From the NCBI GenBank assembly GCA_030151135.1, contig JASLEQ010000363.1:1-12903 (forward strand): a stretch of 12,903 bases of DNA, read 5' to 3'. Shown here in pieces: positions 1 to 5,209 of this stretch. Origin of the DNA: Candidatus Sulfotelmatobacter sp. (GTDB taxonomy: Bacteria > Acidobacteriota > Terriglobia > Terriglobales > SbA1). The position numbers were made by a program, and so were the translations under genes. The notes beneath the pieces were generated by a model. That model was not told the DNA's origin, did no database searches, and saw nothing but the letters and a program-made list of their open reading frames with translations. Position 1 is the stretch's first letter. The number at the start of each line of letters is the position of its first letter.

Positions 1-957
1 ATCGCGTTCATCGGGTCACCGGATGAGGCTGTCATTTCCGCGCTCCACCTGAACGTCATTGCGCCACAAGATTTCGCGACGATGCTCGCGCCGCGTCCCG
101 CAGAATCCAACAAAGGCAACTACGGCCACGTCCTCGTCATCGGAGGCTCCCTCGGCAAATCCGGCGCTGCCGCTATGGCCGGGATCTCTGCCTTGCGCGC
201 GGGCGCCGGTCTTTCCACCGTCGCTACATCGAAATCCGCTCTGCCCGCGGTCGCAGGATTTTATCCGGAATTGATGACCGAGCCGCTATCCGAAACTGAA
301 GCCGGCACAATCGCCACCAGCGCCGGACTCAAAATTGAAGAGCTTGCAAAGACGATGACCGTGCTGGCAATCGGTCCCGGCATCTCGCGCGATCCTCATA
401 CCGCAACGCTGGTGCGATCGCTGGTCTCGCATCAGAAAGCGACGATGGTCGTCGACGCCGACGGCCTCAACGCCTTCGAAGGACTCACGAACGAATTCAC
501 TGGGAAGGGAAGAGTTCTCGTCATCACGCCGCACCCCGGCGAGATGGCGCGTCTGGCGGCCTGTTCCACCTCCGATGTCCAGAAAGATCGTTTGGGAATC
601 GCGAGGCGTTTTGCCCGAGACCATGATGTCATCGTCGTACTGAAAGGTCATCGCACGCTAGTCGTTCAGCCCGACGGCGAAGCCTGGGTGAACACAACCG
701 GCAATCCCGGAATGTCGACGGGTGGCACCGGAGACATTCTCACTGGCATGGTCGCTGGCCTGCTCGCCCAAAATCCAAAGAATCCATCGTTGGCCGTCTG
801 CGCCGCCGTGTACCTGCACGGATTGGCAGGAGATGTAATGCGCGAGAAAGTCGGCGAACATTCCTTGATTGCCACCGACCTGCTTCGAGGACTGCCAGAC
901 GCTTTCTACCGTGCCCGCCAAATCTCGAAGTCAAGTCTCGTCTGTTGGACGGGCTAG
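1..957 (+). CDS. nnr: Bifunctional NAD(P)H-hydrate epimerase/dehydratase, 3' part (dehydratase domain)
   Basis: The reading frame is open from the first base to a TAG at 955-957, so the 5' end lies outside the window; 318 codons are visible. Codons 1-25 resemble the end of a YjeF_N epimerase domain, and the rest is the YjeF_C/NnrD carbohydrate-kinase-like fold. Visible family motifs are NKGNYGHVLVIGGS (from codon 37), GPGIS, VVDADGLN, TPHPGEMARL, VVLKGH, and GNPGMSTGGTGD (from codon 234) with the conserved Asp at codon 245 of GTGD. Known role of the family: ADP- or ATP-dependent dehydration of the damaged S-NAD(P)H hydrate back to NAD(P)H, with the N-terminal domain epimerising the R form. 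A Met at codon 28 lies inside the interdomain linker and is probably not the real start. The gene converges on the oxidoreductase at 1111. The usual partner tsaE appears 2 kb downstream. Confidence 0.93.
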   Translation: MAFIGSPDEAVISALHLNVIAPQDFATMLAPRPAESNKGNYGHVLVIGGSLGKSGAAAMAGISALRAGAGLSTVATSKSALPAVAGFYPELMTEPLSETEAGTIATSAGLKIEELAKTMTVLAIGPGISRDPHTATLVRSLVSHQKATMVVDADGLNAFEGLTNEFTGKGRVLVITPHPGEMARLAACSTSDVQKDRLGIARRFARDHDVIVVLKGHRTLVVQPDGEAWVNTTGNPGMSTGGTGDILTGMVAGLLAQNPKNPSLAVCAAVYLHGLAGDVMREKVGEHSLIATDLLRGLPDAFYRARQISKSSLVCWTG

Positions 958-965
958 GCGGGATT

Positions 966-994
966 GTCACCCTGACCGCAGTCGAAGGTCCCCC
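966..994 (+). repeat. Degenerate short copy of the GTCA...AGTCGAA...TCCC junction repeat
   Basis: The stretch begins GTCACCCTGACCG and continues CAGTCGAAGGTCCCCC. It keeps both ends of the 59-bp repeats at 4315 and 7038 (GTCAnnnTGAnCG and AGTCGAAnnTCCC) but lacks their central GC hairpin. It starts 8 nt after the nnr stop, in the convergent nnr/oxidoreductase gap. The match is by eye and short, so membership of the family is an inference. Confidence 0.55.
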
Positions 995-1052
995 AACCGT
1001 TCTTAGCGGCCTCCTTTGAAGTGCGAAGCCGTGCTTTCTCGCAACCGCTATC

Positions 1053-1103
1053 CTTCGCGTCCTCTGCGGCCGTTCTTCGCGCACTCCGCGGTCAAAAGCT
1101 TTT
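1053..1103 (+). repeat. CTCTGCGG/AAAGCTTTT intergenic repeat, copy A
   Basis: A 51-bp stretch just beyond the oxidoreductase stop that aligns with 10177-10226 at roughly 80 % identity, including CCTCTGCGG and AGCTTTT. Internally it is a loose tandem: TTCGCGTCCTCTGCGG and TTCGCGCACTCCGCGG, 22 bp apart. It ends in the perfect palindrome AAAAGCTTTT (1094-1103). No reading frame fits it. Strings of this type recur between genes in environmental bacterial genomes as far as I recall; that is memory, not a search. Confidence 0.6.
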
Positions 1104-1110
1104 CGCGCCT

Positions 1111-2226
1111 TCATCGACCAACAGGCAACCGCACCGTCTTCCCCTCGCGCGCCGACGTCCGCGCCGCATCCAGGATCTCAGTCACAATCACATTCGTCGA
1201 CAACGACGACAAGGGATCTTCCGCAGCACCGTCGAGAACAACAGCGCGCAGATAAGTCATGGAATCATCATAAGGCGCGGAAATCGCCTTCGCCGCAATC
1301 TGCCGCTCCTGGTCGTCTCCCGCCCGTCGCACCCGGATATCATCGCGCTTTACCGTAATCGCATATCCCGTCGCCCCGTAGACTTCCATATCTTTCCGAT
1401 CGAATGGCCAATTCCACGACGCCTGGATAATCGCCTGCGCTTTCGGATAGGTCAGCACAATCGTCGCCTCATCATCGACCCGCGGATAAATCTCCGGTTT
1501 AATCTGCTGGGTCACCGCCGTCACCGTCTGCGGACGCTCTCCATTCATCAGCCATGTCATCAAATCCGCCCCGTAGCACCCGAAATCAAAAAGTGCGCCA
1601 GCCCCATTCAACTTCGGATCCGTCAGCCATGAAAGAAATTCCGGCTCAACCCCAATCTCTTTCGGACCCTTATGCCCATCGTGCACCACGACTTTTCTCA
1701 CCTCGCCAAGCGCGCCATCATGAACCAGATCGTACGCAGCATGATTGCTTCGATACCACGACGTCTCGTAATTCACCAGCACATGAATCTTGCCTTCCTG
1801 CGCGGCCTTCTGCATCGCCACAGCATCTTCATAGCTGACCGCCAGAGGCTTCTCCATCATCACGTGCACGCCGTGCCTGGCACAGATCTCCACCACCTTC
1901 CGATGATCGAACGTATTCGTATACGCGAGCACCGCCTGCGGATGCGCCTTCGCAATCATCTCCTCCAGGTTTGAAAACAGCCGCGATCGCTCGATCCCAT
2001 ATCTCGCCCCAGCCTGCGACAGCAGTTGCGCATCAGGTTCCGCGATGCCCACAATCTGAATCGCCGGGCTCTTGGCCGAATTCTGGAAGAATCCGTGAAC
2101 GTGCCCGTGAACCAGCCCAACGATCCCAACGCGCAACGGCGGCCCCGCGGCCGCAGACGTCTGTGCGAACGATAGGGCACAAGCAAGGAATGGAAGCATG
2201 ATTGCCATCGATAAAAAGCGCGACAT
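1111..2226 (-). CDS. Exported Gfo/Idh/MocA-family oxidoreductase (GFOR-like)
   Basis: 371 residues from ATG 2226, chosen because AGGAGG (2230-2235) sits 3 nt upstream; a GTG at 2268 would add 14 residues but has no ribosome site. Residues 1-27 form a hydrophobic Sec-like signal peptide. A Rossmann NAD(P) site follows at 31-46 (VGIVGLVHGH), then the family's EKP motif with Lys126, and a C-terminal domain with D-F-G-C-Y-G-A-D at 214-221. Many members have His at position 218; here it is Tyr, as in glucose-fructose oxidoreductase and related enzymes, where Tyr is the proposed acid/base. The expected reaction is NAD(P)-dependent oxidation or reduction of a sugar or cyclitol; the substrate cannot be told. 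Export suggests a tightly bound cofactor, as in periplasmic GFOR. GFOR uses Tat, whereas this peptide lacks a clear twin-arginine motif. The neighbours do not suggest a pathway. Confidence 0.88.
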   Translation of the reverse strand: MSRFLSMAIMLPFLACALSFAQTSAAAGPPLRVGIVGLVHGHVHGFFQNSAKSPAIQIVGIAEPDAQLLSQAGARYGIERSRLFSNLEEMIAKAHPQAVLAYTNTFDHRKVVEICARHGVHVMMEKPLAVSYEDAVAMQKAAQEGKIHVLVNYETSWYRSNHAAYDLVHDGALGEVRKVVVHDGHKGPKEIGVEPEFLSWLTDPKLNGAGALFDFGCYGADLMTWLMNGERPQTVTAVTQQIKPEIYPRVDDEATIVLTYPKAQAIIQASWNWPFDRKDMEVYGATGYAITVKRDDIRVRRAGDDQERQIAAKAISAPYDDSMTYLRAVVLDGAAEDPLSSLSTNVIVTEILDAARTSAREGKTVRLPVGR

Positions 2227-2277
2227 AGCCCTCCTGAAAACTTCAGCGTAGACAAAACCGTACGTCACCGTGGATGA

Positions 2278-2339
2278 GCGGCGCTTTCAGAGCCGCCTTG
2301 AAGTCCCTGATCTAGGGGGCTTAAGCCCCTGTGAACAGG
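2278..2339. repeat. Cluster of three hairpins in the oxidoreductase/PilZ divergent gap
   Basis: Three inverted repeats follow one another: GCGGC (2278-2282)/GCCGC (2292-2296); the perfect 14-bp palindrome GGGGCTTAAGCCCC (2316-2329); and CCTGT-GA-ACAGG (2328-2339), which overlaps the second by 2 bp. No T-run follows on either strand, so they are not typical terminators. An AT-rich patch at 2352-2371 lies beside them and may hold the promoters of either gene, but I cannot fix a -35/-10 pair. A REP-like intergenic element is the likeliest reading. Confidence 0.55.
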
Positions 2340-2394
2340 CGGCCAACCGTACATTAATAGTTTAGTTAACATCACCCTAACCCCTTCATCCGGC

Positions 2395-2883
2395 ATGACC
2401 TTCCCTCGCCAAATGCCGCATTCCGCGCAGGAATTCGTACAAGGGTCGTCTGTAATCTATTCCACATTCCGCCATGGTGCGATAGTGAAATTGTCTATGA
2501 CTCACTTCCCCCAACCGCACCCATCGCGGCGCGCGGCTCGAGTCCAGTTAGGAGACTCTGTTCTCGCCGCCATTCGTCTTGAAGACGGACGCCGTACAAA
2601 AGCCAAACTCCAAACCATCTCCGCCACCGGAGGCCTGCTGCGCCTGCCCCATTCGCTCGGCCAAGGTGACTTTGTCGAAGTCGCCTTTCAAACGCAGGCC
2701 GGCCCTGTGCACGGCATGGCCGAGGTCCTGAGCCCGATGCGCAAGCTCGCCGACAGCGTGCTCCAGCCCTTCCGCTTTGTGGCCATTGAAGACGATGACC
2801 ACCGGCGTCTTCGCACTTCGCTGGATCACGTCGTCGAGCGCAATCAGTTAGGACTCAAGGCCAGCGCCTTCTCCACCTATTAA
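2395..2883 (+). CDS. PilZ domain protein
   Basis: Up to 162 residues. The PilZ signature is RxxxR at 45-49 (RRAAR), then a beta-barrel with I-S-A-T-G at 75-79 in place of the (D/N)xSxxG motif, ending in FRFVAIED near 133-140. The first motif residue, normally Asp or Asn, is Thr74, so c-di-GMP binding may be weakened. PilZ proteins usually sense c-di-GMP and act on motility, exopolysaccharide or secretion; no partner is visible here. The start is uncertain: neither ATG 2395 nor ATG 2497 (residue 35) has a good ribosome site. The second begins about 10 residues before RxxxR, which fits the domain edge better. There is no membrane segment. tsaE follows 124 bp downstream on the same strand, apparently with its own promoter. 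Confidence 0.78.
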   Translation: MTFPRQMPHSAQEFVQGSSVIYSTFRHGAIVKLSMTHFPQPHPSRRAARVQLGDSVLAAIRLEDGRRTKAKLQTISATGGLLRLPHSLGQGDFVEVAFQTQAGPVHGMAEVLSPMRKLADSVLQPFRFVAIEDDDHRRLRTSLDHVVERNQLGLKASAFSTY

Positions 2884-2995
2884 CTCAAAGGTTAACAATC
2901 CCGTGGAGACGCCGCCTTCCCCATCGAGGGAGGAAAAACTCCTCGCTGTGACTTCGTGTCCTTGATGGTTTCGATCTTTTCACCACGCGCGGTTT

Positions 2996-3001
2996 TATAC
3001 T
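2996..3001 (+). promoter_or_regulatory. Candidate -10 box (TATACT) for a leaderless tsaE transcript
   Basis: TATACT matches the bacterial -10 consensus in 5 of 6 positions and ends 6 nt before the GTG at 3008. Transcription would therefore start at or next to the start codon, and no Shine-Dalgarno sequence is present. I see no clear -35 at 16-18 bp spacing; TTGATG at 2962 is too far away. Confidence 0.4.
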
Positions 3002-3007
3002 GACGAC

Positions 3008-3457
3008 GTGGAGACCTCGAAGACAACGGAAGCCATTCGCGAACTCACCACTCATTCTGCTGAAGAGACCATCGCCTTCGGCCGCACCCTCGTCGATCTC
3101 CTCGCCCCGCCGAAGTTGGTCCTTCTGCGCGGAGACCTCGGCGCTGGCAAAACTACCCTGGTCAAGGGAATCGCCGCCGCTTTCGAAGCAGCCTCCGAAG
3201 AAGACGTAACCAGCCCCACCTTCACGCTGATTCACGAATATCGTGGCGCCCGCGCCAACCTGTTCCACATTGATCTCTATCGCATCGACACGCAGCGCGA
3301 ACTCGACACGCTAGCCCTCGACGATCTCCGCGGTGACAACAGCATCCTTCTGATCGAGTGGGGAGAGAAATTCCCGAGATTCGTCCGCGAGCGCGACCTG
3401 GAAATCTCATTGGATCGAGATGGCGATACCGTCCGAAGGATTAAGTTGATTCGTTGA
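3008..3457 (+). CDS. tsaE: tRNA threonylcarbamoyladenosine biosynthesis ATPase TsaE
   Basis: 149 residues, the usual length for this family. It shows Walker A GDLGAGKT at 42-49, the family signature SPTF at 69-72 followed by HEY (76-78), HIDLYR (87-92) for the Walker B-like region, and the C-terminal IEWGEK motif. TsaE binds TsaB-TsaD in the cytoplasm, and its ATPase activity drives turnover of the complex that makes t6A37 on ANN-decoding tRNAs. The start is GTG 3008, the only start that keeps the usual N-terminal THSAEET helix at the right distance; it lacks a ribosome site and may be leaderless. In many bacteria tsaE sits next to nnr. Here two other genes separate them. Confidence 0.95.
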   Translation: METSKTTEAIRELTTHSAEETIAFGRTLVDLLAPPKLVLLRGDLGAGKTTLVKGIAAAFEAASEEDVTSPTFTLIHEYRGARANLFHIDLYRIDTQRELDTLALDDLRGDNSILLIEWGEKFPRFVRERDLEISLDRDGDTVRRIKLIR

Positions 3458-3590
3458 ATTCGGTGCCGCCAGAGACGAAGGCCCACTCCCACTATTCTGG
3501 TACTCGGCGCAAATAATTACGGTGGCACCCTAACCTAAAAAATTGGCGCGTAACCGGCTTCAAAACCGCCGGCCCGGACAACTCCCAAGT

Positions 3591-3639
3591 TGTTCCAGCC
3601 CTCTGTAGAAGTAGGAAGTCCAATTTGAACGCTGGAACA
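3591..3639. repeat. 9-bp inverted repeat upstream of the secreted protein gene
   Basis: TGTTCCAGC (3591-3599) and GCTGGAACA (3631-3639) are perfect reverse complements separated by 31 nt. The right arm abuts TTGACA (3640-3645), a perfect -35 hexamer, but no -10 follows at 16-18 bp. The arms lie 55-103 nt upstream of the ATG at 3694. They could be operator half-sites or an RNA stem in the leader. The rest of the 3458-3693 gap holds a small hairpin CCGGC/GCCGG (3554-3572) and nothing else I recognise. Confidence 0.45.
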
Positions 3640-3693
3640 TTGACACAGTCGGGCGGCGCTGCGTCGAGGGAATTGGAACCATAGGAGGTCGAT

Positions 3694-4296
3694 ATGAATC
3701 GAACCAGCGCAGTCTTTGCATGTTTCTTTGCTCTTTTATTCGCTCTTTGGGTGCCGCACGCGACGGCAAGTCAGGCGAACCAGGCAACTAAAATCAGCTT
3801 CAACCAGCCCGTGGAGATTCCCGGCAGAGTCCTGAATGCGGGCACTTATTGGTTCACTATACTCAGGGATGACCCTGACCAAGATGTGGTGCAGGTTTGG
3901 AACAGCACTCGGCAAAACTTGTTGGATACCATCGTAACTGTCCCCGACTACACCCGGCACACGCCCAGCCGCACCGTCATCAAGTTCGAAGAGAGAGCGT
4001 CGAATTCGCCTGAGGCACTTCGCGCCTGGTTTTATCCCGGCGAAAACTACGGACACGCTTTCGTTTATTCCCAAACCGAGGCCAGGAATCTCGCCAAGAG
4101 AACGGGACACCCGGTCTTATCCATGCGCGATGACATAGCGGCGAACTCTACCAAGCCTGCTAAATCCGCCAAAGACTCTTCAGTGATGGCCATGAAGAAC
4201 GCACCAATCCAGGCGATCGACGCCAATGGAAACCAGGTCGACAAATCCCAGGCGATACAAGTCGAGCCGAATCAGACCACCGCTTCGCGCCATTAG
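3694..4296 (+). CDS. Conserved acidobacterial secreted protein (PVEIPG...AGTY type), function unknown
   Basis: 200 residues from ATG 3694, with AGGAGG (3683-3688) 5 nt upstream. Residues 1-25 are a clear Sec signal peptide with probable cleavage after ATA. The mature part opens with FNQPVEIPGRVLNAGTYWF (36-54), then a beta-rich segment (VVQVWN, TIVTVPDY) and a conserved-looking block TVIKFEERASNSPEALRAWFYPG near 94-116. This pattern belongs to a family of small secreted proteins that I recall as abundant in Acidobacteriota; I know of no assigned function. The C-terminal 60 residues are low-complexity and polar (Lys, Asn, Gln, Ser) and look disordered. No catalytic motif or lipobox is seen. 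It stands alone, followed by hairpin repeats and the convergent cupin gene. Confidence 0.85.
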   Translation: MNRTSAVFACFFALLFALWVPHATASQANQATKISFNQPVEIPGRVLNAGTYWFTILRDDPDQDVVQVWNSTRQNLLDTIVTVPDYTRHTPSRTVIKFEERASNSPEALRAWFYPGENYGHAFVYSQTEARNLAKRTGHPVLSMRDDIAANSTKPAKSAKDSSVMAMKNAPIQAIDANGNQVDKSQAIQVEPNQTTASRH

Positions 4297-4314
4297 GAAT
4301 CGACGTGGAGCTTC

Positions 4315-4373
4315 GTCATGTTGAGCGGAGACAGGGCCGCACAGGCGGCCCTGTTCGGAGTCGAAACATCCCT
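4315..4373 (+). repeat. 59-bp junction repeat with GC hairpin, copy 1
   Basis: It begins GTCATGTTGAGCGG and ends AGTCGAAACATCCCT. The centre is a perfect 10-bp stem, ACAGGGCCGC (4331-4340) with GCGGCCCTGT (4345-4354), and an ACAG loop. It matches the copy at 7038-7096 at 54 of 59 positions, same length and same orientation. It lies 18 nt after the stop of the secreted protein, between convergent genes. There is no T-run after the stem, so it is not a standard intrinsic terminator. A REP-like mobile or structural element is the best description. Confidence 0.85.
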
Positions 4374-4446
4374 ACCCTACTTTCTGTGTTTGGACAGCTT
4401 GGATACGCAACATACCGCGAGGCCGTCCTCCGCTTCACGCTGCGCA

Positions 4447-4482
4447 GTCTTGTCGCCGAGCCCGCTCCAGGCTCGGCAAGAC
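4447..4482. repeat. Long bulged hairpin in the convergent gap
   Basis: GTCTTG (4447-4452), a 3-nt bulge, then CCGAGCC (4456-4462) pair with GGCTCGG (4470-4476) and CAAGAC (4477-4482). The result is a 13-bp stem with a 7-nt loop. No U-tract follows on either strand. It lies between the 59-bp repeat and the cupin terminator, and no gene overlaps it. It is possibly a further REP-type element. Confidence 0.55.
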
Positions 4483-4534
4483 ATCGTGAACTCACGTCCT
4501 TGGCCATCCCAGACGCCCACCGGCATTCAAAGTG

Positions 4535-4557
4535 AAAACCCCGGCAATGTGCCGGGG
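4535..4557 (-). terminator. Intrinsic terminator of the cupin gene
   Basis: Read on the minus strand, CCCCGGCA (4550-4557), loop CAT and TGCCGGGG (4539-4546) form a perfect 8-bp GC stem followed at once by TTTT (4535-4538). It lies 25 nt beyond the cupin stop. The T-run is short, so efficiency is uncertain. Confidence 0.6.
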
Positions 4558-4582
4558 CCCGTCATACTTCGGAAACTGCTTT

Positions 4583-5062
4583 TTACTTCTTGCTTGGATC
4601 ATCCGCGGGATTCACGTAGTTAAACTGAAATGGCGCCTGCCCGTGCACTTGTACAACCACCTCGCCTGAAGCCATCGCATAGTGATGCATGTCCGGATCC
4701 AGGTACGCGAAACTGCCGGCCGGAAAACTAGCCATTTTATCGGTATCGAATGTATCTCCCATCCCCACTTTGAAAGTACCGGAAACTACCGTTACGTTTT
4801 CCCGGTGAGGATGCCAGTGCGGTGCCAATCGGTACCCGTCCGGCATTTTCACCCGCACCGTGTAATCACCGCTGCTGCCTGCCGGGTTTCCTTCAAGCAC
4901 TGCCACCTGTGCGCCGGCAGAAATAAATGGCGGCGCCGCTCCCCACGGAATTGAATTTGGAGTGAAAGCATTCTTTTCGCTCGCACGCACTGCTGTCTCT
5001 GACCTCCACCCCAGTCCTGCCAAAGCTGCTATCACAACACCGAAACACAGAACACGTCTCAT
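4583..5062 (-). CDS. Exported single-domain cupin protein
   Basis: 159 residues from ATG 5062. A GTG at 5068 is in frame but only 3 nt from the AGGAG ribosome site, which is 9 nt from the ATG, so the ATG is preferred. Residues 1-27 are a Sec signal peptide without a lipobox. Cupin motif 1 is complete: G76-x5-H82-x-H84-x3-E88-x6-G95, the usual metal-binding set. Motif 2 carries P114-A-G116 and H126/H127, with a longer spacing than the classic pattern. The protein should be a periplasmic metal-binding beta-barrel; the substrate or ligand cannot be told and an enzymatic role is unproven. It is transcribed divergently from the winged-helix regulator across 147 bp that contain a PhoB-like direct repeat, which makes it a candidate target of that regulator. 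Confidence 0.86.
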   Translation of the reverse strand: MRRVLCFGVVIAALAGLGWRSETAVRASEKNAFTPNSIPWGAAPPFISAGAQVAVLEGNPAGSSGDYTVRVKMPDGYRLAPHWHPHRENVTVVSGTFKVGMGDTFDTDKMASFPAGSFAYLDPDMHHYAMASGEVVVQVHGQAPFQFNYVNPADDPSKK

Positions 5063-5133
5063 TCGCACTGTCTCCTCTCGATCCTGTTGTTCAGCATCAT
5101 CTCTTCACTTTCGACTCGAGGCAACTCACGCGG

Positions 5134-5162
5134 GATAATTTTTGTATATCTTTTCTATATCT
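5134..5162 (+). promoter_or_regulatory. PhoB/OmpR-type direct-repeat operator candidate
   Basis: TATATCT (5145-5151), spacer TTTC and TATATCT (5156-5162) are perfect 7-bp direct repeats with 4 bp between them. This 11-bp phase is typical of OmpR/PhoB winged-helix binding sites. A weaker third half-site, GATAATT (5134-5140, 4 of 7 matches), precedes them with another 4-bp spacer. The box sits in the cupin/regulator divergent gap, 47 bp before the ATG of a gene encoding just such a DNA-binding domain. AT-richness raises the chance of coincidence. Confidence 0.5.
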
Positions 5163-5209
5163 AGGCAAGTCATGGAAAATCACGGATAATTCCGGGGCTG
5201 GCGAACTCC

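Noticed and set aside
2925..2945. CGAGG...CCTCG hairpin after the PilZ gene as a terminator
   Set aside because: The stem is only 5 bp, the A-rich loop is long, and there is no T-run on the plus strand.
3523..3537. Possible sigma-54 promoter (TGGCAC)
   Set aside because: The -12 element (TTGCA/TTGCT) is absent at the required spacing.
3550..3620. Possible tRNA (GGCTTCAAAACCGCC resembles a Sec-type anticodon loop)
   Set aside because: The anticodon stem does not pair properly, and no acceptor stem, T-arm GTTCGA or CCA end fits around it.
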